The position numbers and the translations under genes were made by a program. From the NCBI RefSeq assembly GCF_008831155.1, contig NZ_WBKB01000005.1, positions 216,251 to 280,250 of the forward strand: DNA of 64,000 nt, in the 5' to 3' direction. Positions 55,107 through 63,915 of this stretch are shown here, one piece after another. The stretch is from Gulosibacter chungangensis. Its GTDB lineage: Bacteria > Actinomycetota > Actinomycetes > Actinomycetales > Microbacteriaceae. The notes beneath the pieces are model-generated. The model saw nothing but the letters and a program-made list of their open reading frames with translations. It was not told the DNA's origin and did not search any database. The number at the start of each line of letters is the position of its first letter. Position 1 is the first letter of the stretch.

Positions 55107-57550
55107 TTCGTCGATTTGCCGCAGGCGTCCTTGCTCTTGTGCTTGGCGCCGGAGTCCTCATAGAGGGTGTTTCACAGTCGGCAACCGCTGCCGAGGACGC
55201 ACAGATTTCTCTGGAACCGGTCGTCTACGGCGAACCGATCGTGTTGACCGGTACCGGCTGGGTAGATAATTCCGGTACCGCAGGCAGCGTGATGTCGGTG
55301 CTCTTGGATGCTGCTCGCTCCGGCGACCCAAACACAGTGTCCACGAAGCTCGATATTGTCGACCCCACGACTGGGAATGTGAGCTCGGATAAGCGACTGC
55401 ACGCCCTTATCCAGGCGGATGCTGATGGCAGTTGGCAGATTGAGATCCCGTACCCGACCGCGGAAAATTCCTCGGCAGGTGACACCACGCCTGCTTGGGA
55501 AGTCGGTACCACGCACCAGATCCGAGTACTGTCCGGATCACTCGGACCAAATGACCCGATTCGCTCAGTCGCTACGGACTTCACCGTCCACGCGGAGCTT
55601 CCGACGGACCCAGAACCCGTACCTGAACCTGAACCCGAGCCGGAACCGGAACCGGATCCCGATGCGCCGGAATGGTCACACGTGCGGATCGACGCCAATG
55701 ACGGTGCAGTCGCGTGGGTCTCTTCGGAAGTAGCGGCGGGGGACAACTCGACCATCCGTGTCCGCGGCAAGGGCTGGACCACGACCGACGGAACCGGTGC
55801 ATCCACCGTGGCACTGAAGCTCAATAATTCGGCCGACGGTGGGCAGCACACGCACAGCGGCTCCGACATTATTCAACACCCTTCGGCGTCCGGGGATGCC
55901 ACTATCTGGGCGCTCCTCGCGCCGAGCAACCCGAGTAACCATCCCTATGTGGTGACGATTGCCGCCGATGGCAACTTCGACATCGAGATTCCCGCTCCCA
56001 CGGGGCTGAGCGCGGGGGACTATCTCTCGGTGCTCTTCCAATCCGGTCGCTTCGACGACACCGACATTCAGCGCACCGCAACCACCTCGCTGATCACTGT
56101 GGGTGGTGTGCCCTATGAGGATGAGGGCGGCAGCAGCGGTGAGCAGGCGACATGTAAAACTGAGGTAAATCCGTCAATTGAAATCGTTAGCGAGACGGTT
56201 CCGCTTGGTGGCGAGCTCCACGTTCGTGGCGAAGGTTGGTGCCACCCCGAGCCGAACAGTGGCGGCTCAGTGGTCGCGTTCAAGATCGATGAGGGCGGTT
56301 ATAGCCACCTGCCCGAAAACGCTGTCCACCAGAACCTCACCATTTGGGCCATCATCGAGGCGGATGCGGAAGACGGTACTTTCGACAGCTACATTCAGCT
56401 GCCCGATGGCACCGACGTTACCTCCACTCCGGCCTTCACTATGGGCGCGCACACGCTGCGGCTACTGACCGGTTCACTCAAGACTGGCGACCAAGTCCGC
56501 ACGCTCAAATCGGAAGAATTTGTGGTCGGTGAATACCAGCCGCTCGGCACCCCCGATCCGCTCGACACCTCGAGCCTCAAGACCAGCAACAACGGCGACA
56601 TTTCCCTCGACCGGTCGGCGACCCAGTGGGTTGTGACGATTCCCGGCGCGGCGGAAGGCGACTGGGTTTACCCGAATCTCTACGCCGGCGCCTCCCAGCG
56701 TGCTCCTTGGGGTGCGGAATGGTTCCGGGCGGATGCGCAGGGTCGCGTCACACTCCCCATTGACGGTATTACTCTGCCCACCGGGGATCTCACCTTCACT
56801 GTGCAATCCGGTAATCAGGGGGAACGTGGGGAGCTCCTCGGCTGGCTCAAGGTGACCATCGAGGCCCCCACGGTGGCGGAGGAGAAGCCATCGGCGGTAC
56901 AGCAGACGACCAATACATCCAACGAGGGAAGTGCAACGACCGCCTCGAACAGCGGCTCCGGCAGCGGCAGCAGCGCGAGCGGGTCGAGCAGCGCGGGTTC
57001 CTCCGCAGGCGGAGCAGCGACGGGGCCACAGATCCGTGCCGTGCCGTCCTTTATTCCAGAAGCTCCGGTGGAACGCAGCAATGCACTGCGCTCCATGAAC
57101 CCCGGCAACGTGACGCTGAAGGTCGAAGAAGGCATTGCCACAATCACCGCGCCGAATGGTGCAGCTGGCACATACGTGTACCTCTATATCTATCCGGGCC
57201 AGATTCCGGTGGGTTGGGTGCTGCTCGATGAGACCCAGAGCATCACGCTCGATGTGAGCGCGCTACCACCGGGTGCCTACCGAGTGAGCCTCCAAGACGA
57301 AGCAGGCGAATTCCTCGGTTGGGCAGCGATGAAGGTCGACGGCGATGTGCCGGTGACTGAGTTTGCGGCGTTGAGCCCGTCGGCTGACGGCACGGTCACA
57401 CTTGCCGAGCCGGCTGCTTCCGACGCGGTCACCGGCTGGCAGCCAAACAACCTCGACTTCCTGCTCATCGCCCTGGGCGTCATGCTCTTTGGCGGCACAA
57501 CCGCGACCGTGATCGCCCTCTCGCAACCCGCATCCCGAAAGGAAAACTGA
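55103..57550 (+). CDS. Membrane-anchored multi-domain surface protein of the iron operon
   Basis: 815 residues. Signal peptide to about residue 32 (SQSATAAEDA), then three related Ig-like units (about 38-165, 195-345, 350-480) with GTGW or GKGW/GEGW and WALIQADADG-type motifs, resembling the central domain of the propeller protein. An acidic-proline (PEPEPEP) linker separates units 1 and 2. Two copies of a second domain type follow (about 500-595 and 665-755; motif GEF/GELLGWxxxxVxG), split by a Ser/Gly/Thr-rich stretch. A C-terminal helix (NNLDFLLIALGVMLFGGTT) and short charged tail anchor it. Role inferred: passage of ligand from wall to transporter. Confidence 0.82.
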   Translation: MIRRFAAGVLALVLGAGVLIEGVSQSATAAEDAQISLEPVVYGEPIVLTGTGWVDNSGTAGSVMSVLLDAARSGDPNTVSTKLDIVDPTTGNVSSDKRLHALIQADADGSWQIEIPYPTAENSSAGDTTPAWEVGTTHQIRVLSGSLGPNDPIRSVATDFTVHAELPTDPEPVPEPEPEPEPEPDPDAPEWSHVRIDANDGAVAWVSSEVAAGDNSTIRVRGKGWTTTDGTGASTVALKLNNSADGGQHTHSGSDIIQHPSASGDATIWALLAPSNPSNHPYVVTIAADGNFDIEIPAPTGLSAGDYLSVLFQSGRFDDTDIQRTATTSLITVGGVPYEDEGGSSGEQATCKTEVNPSIEIVSETVPLGGELHVRGEGWCHPEPNSGGSVVAFKIDEGGYSHLPENAVHQNLTIWAIIEADAEDGTFDSYIQLPDGTDVTSTPAFTMGAHTLRLLTGSLKTGDQVRTLKSEEFVVGEYQPLGTPDPLDTSSLKTSNNGDISLDRSATQWVVTIPGAAEGDWVYPNLYAGASQRAPWGAEWFRADAQGRVTLPIDGITLPTGDLTFTVQSGNQGERGELLGWLKVTIEAPTVAEEKPSAVQQTTNTSNEGSATTASNSGSGSGSSASGSSSAGSSAGGAATGPQIRAVPSFIPEAPVERSNALRSMNPGNVTLKVEEGIATITAPNGAAGTYVYLYIYPGQIPVGWVLLDETQSITLDVSALPPGAYRVSLQDEAGEFLGWAAMKVDGDVPVTEFAALSPSADGTVTLAEPAASDAVTGWQPNNLDFLLIALGVMLFGGTTATVIALSQPASRKEN

Positions 57551-58665
57551 TGCGTTCAACGCCGAAGCACGGCAGGCTCGCCGTGGTCATGACTGCCACC
57601 GCGGCACTGTGCGCTGCACTGTTCACACCGACGGCTGCGAACGCACTGCCGCCGGACGGCCCCAGCCCCGACACCCCGGGTACTTGGTCGAGCGTTTCAC
57701 CGCGCCAGGTCGCGGCCGGGCAGACGATTAATTTCTCGGTGGGTGGTTTCCCCGCGGGGGAGATCGTGCACATCAAAGTCAACGACGGTAACCCCGACGT
57801 GTGCTCGGCTTCGGCCACGCACGGGGCCTGCGTCATTCACACGCAGGTCATTGGTTCCAATGGCGAGGCGCACGGATCGCTCGTGGTCCCCAGCGACCTA
57901 GCGCCGGGGAGCTACTGGCTGCGCTTCCTCGCATCCGAGTACGTAGACCCGAACAATCCCTCCGCGGGAACCCGCGGCTACACGAATCGGGGCAATAGCG
58001 ACTTCACCATCGTGAGCGGTTCCTCCGGTTCCAACTCTGGCAGCTCCAATTCCGGCAGTAATTCCGGCAGCGGTGGTTCTGGGGGTAACTCCGGCGGTAC
58101 GAACAGCGGCGGCTCCGGCGGTGGATCGAGCACAGCGGTGGTGCCCGACGTTGGCGGCGAGAGCTCCGAGTCGACCGAGGAAGGCGGCGACACTTCGAAC
58201 CAGTCCCTCGACGAAGAATCGCTGGTGGCGCCGACTGCACCGCCGACAATTCCCGAGCTCGCGGAAGATGTTCCGCTGTTCGCGACAACTGCCGACGGCG
58301 AAAACGTGAAGGCCAAACTCGGCGTCGATCGTTTCGGGCAGTGGGTATACGCGGTGCACCTCCCGGCGGCCGGAGACCCCGTCGGTATGGGCTGGGTAGC
58401 CGTCGACAGCGACGGTCAAGTGACTGTGCCGACACCTCCAGACGGTGCCATCTACTTCCTCGACGCCAGCGGTGAAGTGCTCGGCAAGATCGTCGCCAGT
58501 GACACGGCCGCGCAAGTGGCCTCGGGCGATGGCACGAATGCGCAGGTCGCGGATGACGCAAACTTCCCACTTCTGGGCGTCTCGGCACTTGGCCTCGCGG
58601 TGCTCTTGAGTCTCGGCGCGATTATTTTCGTGGTGCTTCGGCGCAGGAAGCGTGATGCTGCGTGA
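57550..58665 (+). CDS. Second membrane-anchored surface protein of the iron operon
   Basis: 371 residues starting in the preceding stop (TGATG). Signal peptide to about residue 33, an Ig-like domain (about 45-150, GTWSSVSPRQVAAGQTINFSV with a Cys pair in DVCSASATHGACV), and a Ser/Gly/Asn linker. A second small domain at 235-310 (FGQWVYAVHLPAAGDPVGMGW, ASGEVLGKIV) is related to the repeated domain of the 55103 protein. A C-terminal helix with an RRRKRD tail anchors it. Like its neighbour it is probably exposed outside the membrane beside the binding protein. Confidence 0.8.
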   Translation: MRSTPKHGRLAVVMTATAALCAALFTPTAANALPPDGPSPDTPGTWSSVSPRQVAAGQTINFSVGGFPAGEIVHIKVNDGNPDVCSASATHGACVIHTQVIGSNGEAHGSLVVPSDLAPGSYWLRFLASEYVDPNNPSAGTRGYTNRGNSDFTIVSGSSGSNSGSSNSGSNSGSGGSGGNSGGTNSGGSGGGSSTAVVPDVGGESSESTEEGGDTSNQSLDEESLVAPTAPPTIPELAEDVPLFATTADGENVKAKLGVDRFGQWVYAVHLPAAGDPVGMGWVAVDSDGQVTVPTPPDGAIYFLDASGEVLGKIVASDTAAQVASGDGTNAQVADDANFPLLGVSALGLAVLLSLGAIIFVVLRRRKRDAA

Positions 58666-59669
58666 GTGACGGGTTCCGACGAACGGGCATGTTCGTCGGG
58701 CTCCTCGCATTCCTGACGCTCTGCTGCGCGATGAGCCTGAGCATCGGCTCGAACTCCTCGATTACACCGACGATGACCTGGGAATTGCTGTGGCACCCCG
58801 ACGGGTCTTTTGAATCGGAAGTGGTCTCGGGGCAGCGTGTGCCGCGCACGCTCTTGCTGATCCTGGTGGGTGCGGCGCTTGGCGTTGCCGGGATGCTCAT
58901 CCAGTCACTGACCCGAAACCCGATTGCCGACCCGGGCATCCTTGGTCTCAACGCGGGAGCCTCGCTCGTTGTGGTGCTCGCGGTGGCAATCACCGGGGTC
59001 GTGAGCGTGTGGTTCTATGTGTGGTTCGCGTTCGTGGGCGCGGCCGTAGTGGGTGTCATCGTGTATGTGCTCGGCGGCATCGGTGCAGGCGGTAGCGCGA
59101 GCCCTGCCCGACTCGCACTTGCTGGTATCGCCGTGAACATGGCGATCACCGCGATCGTGCAGACCGTGATTCTCACGAACCAGAACACCTACAACGAGTT
59201 CCGATTCTGGGCGGCGGGTTCGGCGGAAGGTCGCGGCTGGCCGGTGTTTTTTGCGGTCGTGGGGTTCATTCTGGTCGGACTGCTCGGTGCGGCGATGCTG
59301 ACGCCAGCACTCAACGCGCTCGCCCTCGGTGCAGATACCGCGGCAGGCCTTGGCGTCCCGGTGGCGCTTGTACGGGGACTCGTGCTCGCATGCATCACCG
59401 TGCTGGCTGGTGCGGCCACCGCGGCCTTCGGACCGATTTCCTTCATCGGTCTCGTCGTGCCCTATATTGCGCGGGCCTTCGGCGGGGGAGATCAGCGGAT
59501 CACGCTGCCCTTTGCGATCGTGGTCGGCCCCATCGTGATGCTCATCGCAGACGTACTTGGCCGGGTGCTCGCATTCGAGGGCGAAGTGCAGGTCGGTATC
59601 GTGGCGGCGCTCATCGGTGGACCGTTCTTCGTGGCCATCGTTCGTCGACGCAGGATCGAGGCACTGTGA
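58662..59669 (+). CDS. FecCD-family iron-siderophore ABC permease, subunit 1
   Basis: 335-residue permease with the BtuC/FecCD layout of about ten helices. Typical segments are RVPRTLLLILVGAALGVAGMLIQSLTRNPIADPGILGLNAGASL, FWAAGSAEGRGW and AAFGPISFIGLVVPYIARAFGG. The GTG overlaps the previous stop (GTGA). A second, different FecCD permease follows, which fits a heterodimeric siderophore importer such as FepDG rather than a homodimeric haem importer such as HmuU. Confidence 0.93.
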   Translation: MSDGFRRTGMFVGLLAFLTLCCAMSLSIGSNSSITPTMTWELLWHPDGSFESEVVSGQRVPRTLLLILVGAALGVAGMLIQSLTRNPIADPGILGLNAGASLVVVLAVAITGVVSVWFYVWFAFVGAAVVGVIVYVLGGIGAGGSASPARLALAGIAVNMAITAIVQTVILTNQNTYNEFRFWAAGSAEGRGWPVFFAVVGFILVGLLGAAMLTPALNALALGADTAAGLGVPVALVRGLVLACITVLAGAATAAFGPISFIGLVVPYIARAFGGGDQRITLPFAIVVGPIVMLIADVLGRVLAFEGEVQVGIVAALIGGPFFVAIVRRRRIEAL

Positions 59670-60904
59670 CCCGTCCCAATCAACCGGTGAGGGCCAATCA
59701 ACCGGTGCAGGCCATTCATCCGGTGCAAACCGATCAATCGGTGCAAGCCAGCCAGCCGGTGAAGACCAGTCGGTCGGTGCAAATCAGCCAAGCGGAACGG
59801 ACCAGTCAACCGGCGCGAACGAGTCGACTGACGCGAGTCGAACTGCAACAGCGCCCAACCGCATCCATGTCCCGCCGCTATCTCGTTGCCCGCGTGGGCG
59901 ACTTTTCGATGCGCTTGCCCCGTCGCGGGCTGATCGCAACGCTCGGCATAGCGCTCGCCGCCCTTGCCGGTGCCTTCGCGATGCTCCTCATCGGCGACTA
60001 CCCGATGAGTCCGGCGCAGGTATTCGGCTCGCTGCTCGGCGTCGGTGAGGATGCACTGGCCAGCTATTTCGTGACAGAACTTCGACTGCCCCGCGCGATC
60101 ACCGCGCTCGCGGTGGGTGCCGCCCTCGGCTTGAGTGGTGGCATCTTCCAATCGATCTCGAATAACCCGTTGGGAAGCCCCGATGTCATCGGGTTCACCA
60201 CCGGGTCAGCCACTGGCGCACTCATCGCAATCATCGTGATCGGTGGGGGACCGGCAACCACGGCCAGCGGCGCGCTGATCGGCGGCTTCGCCACGGCGAT
60301 CGTCGTGTACCTGCTCGCCTGGCGGCAAGGACTCACCGGTACCCGGCTCGTGCTCGTGGGCATCGGCACTGCCGCTGTGCTGAGCGGTCTCAATAGCTTG
60401 CTGATTACTCGCGCCTCGCTGGATGCCGCGCAAACCGCGGCGCAATGGCTAGCCGGCTCGCTGAACGCTTCAACCTCCGTTGAAGCGTGGCTCGTGACCG
60501 GGTGCCTGGGAGTGCTGGTACCGAGCGCACTGGTGCTCGGTAGACCGCTGCGGATGCTTACCTTTGGCGACGACATCGCCATCGGTGCAGGAGTGGCTAC
60601 CGAACGGGTGAGATTGTGGCTCGTGGTGATCGGTGTCTGCCTCGTTTCGGTGGCGACCGCCGCCGCTGGCCCGATCGCCTTCGTGGCGCTGGCTGCACCG
60701 CAACTCGCGGCTCGACTCAGCCGTGCCGAGATCGGTCTTGGTAGCTCCGCGCTCATGGGCGCATTCCTGGTGGTGGCGAGCGACATCGTCGCCCAGCGAT
60801 TGTTCGCACCCACCCAGCTTCCCGTGGGCGTCGTCACCGGCGCCCTCGGCGGTATTTACCTGATTTGGCTCCTCGCGATGCAGTGGAGAAGGAGAACAGC
60901 ATGA
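59666..60904 (+). CDS. FecCD-family permease, subunit 2, with hexapeptide-repeat N-terminus
   Basis: 412 residues from a GTG overlapping the previous stop (GTGA). The permease part begins at about residue 75 and contains RLPRAITALAVGAALGLSGGIFQSISNNPLGSPDVIGFTTGSA and GPIAFVALAAPQLAARLSR. Residues 5-54 are eight degenerate six-residue units (NQPVRA, NQPVQA, IHPVQT, DQSVQA ...), a hydrophilic tail unusual for this family. An ATG at 59867 (MSRRYLVARVG) would omit the repeat, and I cannot exclude it as an alternative start. A coupled ATPase gene follows (ATGA overlap). Confidence 0.88.
   Translation: MTRPNQPVRANQPVQAIHPVQTDQSVQASQPVKTSRSVQISQAERTSQPARTSRLTRVELQQRPTASMSRRYLVARVGDFSMRLPRRGLIATLGIALAALAGAFAMLLIGDYPMSPAQVFGSLLGVGEDALASYFVTELRLPRAITALAVGAALGLSGGIFQSISNNPLGSPDVIGFTTGSATGALIAIIVIGGGPATTASGALIGGFATAIVVYLLAWRQGLTGTRLVLVGIGTAAVLSGLNSLLITRASLDAAQTAAQWLAGSLNASTSVEAWLVTGCLGVLVPSALVLGRPLRMLTFGDDIAIGAGVATERVRLWLVVIGVCLVSVATAAAGPIAFVALAAPQLAARLSRAEIGLGSSALMGAFLVVASDIVAQRLFAPTQLPVGVVTGALGGIYLIWLLAMQWRRRTA
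59678..59821 (+). repeat. 18-bp tandem repeat, eight units, in a permease gene
   Basis: Units of AATCAACCGGTGCAGGCC type recur every 18 bp from 59678 to 59821 with gradual divergence. Each encodes one hexapeptide, so the frame is kept. The first two units differ at two positions. Confidence 0.88.
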
Positions 60905-61698
60905 ACCGGCCCGCGATTCGAGCACGCAATTTGGTTGTCGAGTACGGCACCCGCAGGGTCCTGGACAATGTCGACGTCGACATCACCGAGGGCTCCCTTT
61001 CGGTAATCATCGGCCCGAACGCCTGCGGTAAATCGACACTGTTACGGGCCCTCGCAAGGATGCTCCTGAGTCGTTCGGGATCGATCGAGCTTTTCGGGCG
61101 CCCAATTGAAGGGGAATCGCGCAAGTCGATTGCTCGGCAACTGAGCATGCTGCCGCAGTCTCCCTCGGCGCCCGAGGGGATCGTGGTCGAGGATCTCGTC
61201 GCGCGCGGTCGCTATCCACACCAGGGCTTGCTGCGACAGTGGAGCAAACAGGACGAGATCGCTGTTGAAGAGGCGATGGCAGCCGCAAACGTGCTCGAGT
61301 TGCGTGAGCGCGATGTCTCCGCGCTCTCCGGCGGTCAACGTCAACGAGTCTGGATTGCGATGACACTCGCGCAACAGACGCCGATCGTCCTGCTCGACGA
61401 GCCCACCACCTATTTGGATCTCTCACACCAACTCGATGTGCTCGACCTCGCCCGCGACCTGCAAGCGGCAGGGAAAACTGTCGTGGTGGTGCTGCACGAA
61501 CTGAACCTGGCCTTCCGCTACGCCTCTGAGGTGATCGTGATGCGCGAAGGTGGCATTGTGGTGCAGGGCCGACCCGAAGACGTGGTCTCCGCAGCCCTCA
61601 TCGAGGATGTGTATTCGGTGTCCTGTCAGGTCGTCCAGGATCCAGAGTCGGGCACGCCATTGGTGGTGCCCAAAGAACGGTCGCTCACGGGACGCTAG
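60901..61698 (+). CDS. Iron-siderophore ABC transporter ATP-binding protein (FepC type)
   Basis: 265 residues. Walker A GPNACGKST, Q-loop MLPQSPSAPEG, signature LSGGQRQRVWIAM, Walker B VLLDEPTTYLDLSHQ and H-loop VLHELN, all of the FepC/BtuD pattern; the Ala-Cys pair in Walker A is frequent in this subfamily. It starts in the preceding stop with GGAGAAGGAG upstream. It closes the seven-gene operon and powers the two FecCD permeases. Confidence 0.94.
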   Translation: MNRPAIRARNLVVEYGTRRVLDNVDVDITEGSLSVIIGPNACGKSTLLRALARMLLSRSGSIELFGRPIEGESRKSIARQLSMLPQSPSAPEGIVVEDLVARGRYPHQGLLRQWSKQDEIAVEEAMAAANVLELRERDVSALSGGQRQRVWIAMTLAQQTPIVLLDEPTTYLDLSHQLDVLDLARDLQAAGKTVVVVLHELNLAFRYASEVIVMREGGIVVQGRPEDVVSAALIEDVYSVSCQVVQDPESGTPLVVPKERSLTGR

Positions 61699-61702
61699 GC
61701 GA

Positions 61703-62356
61703 TTAGGTCCACAGCGATTCGTCGTAGCCGAGGCGTCGATAGGCGCGGTTTTCGATGAGCCGCTGCAGCGCCCCATCGGTGATGCCGATACCTTCCGGGG
61801 ACAGGATGGCATCGTGAATCGGTACGATGTCGGCGCTTGGGTGGGCCCGTACGAAGTCGATGGTTTCGGCGAGTTTCAGCCAGGGTGCTGCGATTGGGGT
61901 GAAGAGCACCCGCACGTTCGCGGGGTCGGGTGCCGTGGTAAATGAGTCACCCGGATGGAAGAGTTCGTTATCGATGAGGTAGGCGTTGTTCTGCAGCACC
62001 GGCATCCCCGGATAGACGGCGGCATGGGAGCCGCCAAACGCGGTGATGCTGAAGCCTGCAGCGGTGAAGGTATCTCCGGGTTCGGCGGGATGCAAGTGCG
62101 CCTCGGGAATGCCCGCTTCGGCGAGGAGCTCAATTACTTCCTGCGGCCCCCAGACCTGCGCATCGCTACCGTCAAGCGCCTCCGGCACGATGTGGTCGGG
62201 ATGCTTGTGGGTTACCAAGACCGCGTTTGCATCGCGAAGCAGCTTGTGGCTGCTGAGGTTCCCCGGATCAATCACGAGTAAGAGATCATCTTTTTCGATC
62301 GCGAGGGATGAATGCCCCATGTGCGTAATCTTCGTCTCACCAGCAAATCCGGTCAC
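61703..62356 (-). CDS. MBL-fold metal-dependent hydrolase (UlaG-like)
   Basis: 217 residues. The metal site is THKHPDHIVPE (HxHxDH), preceded by VTGFAGETKITHMGHSSLAIE and LLLVIDPGNLSSHKLL, and later GDSFTTAPDPANVRVLFTPIAAPWLK and PIHDAIL. It belongs to the UlaG/UPF0173 group of beta-lactamase-fold proteins without a known substrate here. The GTG start is preceded by AAAGGGG at 6 to 7 bases. It converges on the iron operon, four bases from the ATPase stop. Confidence 0.88.
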   Translation of the reverse strand: MTGFAGETKITHMGHSSLAIEKDDLLLVIDPGNLSSHKLLRDANAVLVTHKHPDHIVPEALDGSDAQVWGPQEVIELLAEAGIPEAHLHPAEPGDTFTAAGFSITAFGGSHAAVYPGMPVLQNNAYLIDNELFHPGDSFTTAPDPANVRVLFTPIAAPWLKLAETIDFVRAHPSADIVPIHDAILSPEGIGITDGALQRLIENRAYRRLGYDESLWT

Positions 62357-62534
62357 GATGGTCCCCTTTGTCCCACTGCCACAACATGTTTTGCCCACGG
62401 TAGGCCGCCCACGTGGAAGTCTCCTCGATGCCGGTGAGCAGCGAAAACAATCGAATCTTGCGCGACTTTTCCGGTGTGGTGCAACGCACCGCAAAATCCG
62501 GGCTACACTTGCTCAGGTTGGTTTCAATCAACAC

Positions 62535-62611
62535 CGGGAATTAGCTCAGCTTGGTAGAGCGCTCGCTTTGGGAGCGAGAAGTCGCAGGTTCAAATCCTGT
62601 ATTCCCGACCA
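62535..62611 (+). tRNA. tRNA-Pro (TGG anticodon)
   Basis: The acceptor arms CGGGAAT and ATTCCCG pair, with A and an encoded CCA. The D arm is AGCTCAGCTTGGTAGAGC, the anticodon loop TTTGGGA gives TGG, and the T arm is CAGGTTCAAATCCTG. Confidence 0.97.
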
Positions 62612-62615
62612 TGTG

Positions 62616-62660
62616 AAGTCGCGGGACATCGTTCACTCGATGTCCCGCGACTTTCTTTGT
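62616..62660 (+). terminator. Rho-independent terminator after tRNA-Pro
   Basis: Perfect 16-bp arms AAGTCGCGGGACATCG / CGATGTCCCGCGACTT at 62616-62631 and 62638-62653, a 6-base loop, and a TCTTTGTTTT tail. Confidence 0.92.
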
Positions 62661-62675
62661 TTTGGCGCGCGTGTC

Positions 62676-62749
62676 GGGTTATAGGCCAAAAAGTGTGTAT
62701 GGCTCCGGGTGTGTCACCCTCGGCCGGCCCATCCTTCGCGGAGCCAGAG
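62676..62749. repeat. Remnant copy of the IS1249-like element end
   Basis: 74 bp almost identical to 62755-62828, which is the true end of the downstream IS with the transposase C-terminus. It includes a copy of the last transposase codons (minus strand LWLREGWAGRG). The two copies are separated by five bases, TCCTT. Confidence 0.85.
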
Positions 62750-62754
62750 TCCTT

Positions 62755-63900
62755 GGGTTAGAGGCCAAAAAGTGTGTATGGGTTCGGGTGTGTCACCCTC
62801 GGCCGGCCCATCCCTGGCGGAGCCAGAGGCGTTCAGCAGCGTCGAGGCCTTTGTCGTAGAACACGGGCCCAATTGATTCCTCTGCCACGAATGTCGGCTC
62901 TGGGTTAGCGGGTTGTTGCTTCGCGAAATCCAGCGCTTGCTCGAGTGGGATTTCGTGCAGGGTGAGGAACCATTCCGCGGCGCGTTTCATGTGCGCTTCG
63001 CTCATTCCACGGTGCGCGCGTAGCGCGGTGCGGATGCCGTTATTGATGCCACCTTCGAGAGCGCTGGTGGTGCGGGCGGTGTGGTGTTCCAGATGGGTGA
63101 ACAGGTGGCCTTTGGTGTTGAGGTTGTGGAGCAGGTTCCAGGCCTTGCGGAGTCGGTCGTGGGTGTACCACCATTGCCCGTTCCGGGAATAGGTGCGTTC
63201 TTTGGTGAGGGGTCCGTGGGCTTGCCACCACGCGTCGAGGTGTTGTTGCCACACGATCGCGTCGTCGATCGTGTGCACGTCCGAGAGGTCAAGTGAGAGC
63301 TGTCGTAAGCGGCGTCCAACGAGGGTGCGTGGGTTCAACGTGAGGGAGCGACGGATGCCCATTTGGACGTGGAACAGACAGCGCTGGATTCGGGTGTCGG
63401 GCCAAACCCGGCGTAGGGCGGCGTGGATCCCGGCGCCGCCGTCGCAGATCACGACAGTGGGCGCGGGGATGCGTTCAAGCAGGGCTTGCCAGGCGGCTTT
63501 GGATTCTCTGGCGCACCATTGCCAAGCCAGAACCTGCTGTTCTTGGGTGATTGCGATCAGCAGGCACCAGGAGCCGATGTAGATCCCGTCGAGCATGATC
63601 TGGTGGTGCCGAGTTTCTACGGGAGGGTGGGTTCGAGGTCCCAGCACCACGCAGTATTGCGGCGAAGGGAACGACCAGTTGCCGTGTTCGTGTATTCGGC
63701 TTGAGAGCGTTTGCCAAGCAGCCAGATTAGAAAGAGTCGGAGCTGGTTTCTGCGGACCAGGTCGGTGCGTTTACGGGTGGTGCTGGCGCCGCAGTGTTTG
63801 CAGCGCCAGCGTTGTGTTCCCGCGGTGGTGGTTCCGTTTTTGACGAGGCGGTGGCCGCATACCAGACAAGTGGTGTCAAGCCCCGGGTTTGGTAGAGGGT
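62755..63900. mobile_element. IS1249-like insertion sequence, degenerate and 5' truncated
   Basis: The left end starts about 62755 (GGGTTAGAGGCCAAAAAGTG). The transposase lies on the minus strand. The right end is not recognisable: an IS3-family end begins near 63874 and no matching inverted repeat is seen there, so I think the IS3 element has cut off the start of this element. The exact right boundary is uncertain. Confidence 0.7.
62793..63873 (-). pseudogene. IS1249-type (IS256 family) transposase, frameshifted
   Basis: The N-terminal part (63617-63873) encodes a zinc ribbon and HTH region, TCLVCGHRLVKNGTTTAGTQRW...RCKHCGAS, and runs to AWCWDLEPTLP before a TAG. The catalytic part (62793 to about 63650) lies in the -1 frame relative to it and continues HHQIMLDGIYIGSWCLL, VVICDGGAGIHAALRRVWP and FHVQMGIRRSLTLNPRTL with later DDE-type residues. 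A frameshift is needed between 63617 and 63650, and no proper start remains at the 5' end. It is probably inactive, although a programmed shift cannot be excluded. Confidence 0.8.
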
Positions 63901-63915
63901 CTCTTTCTTGGTTTT

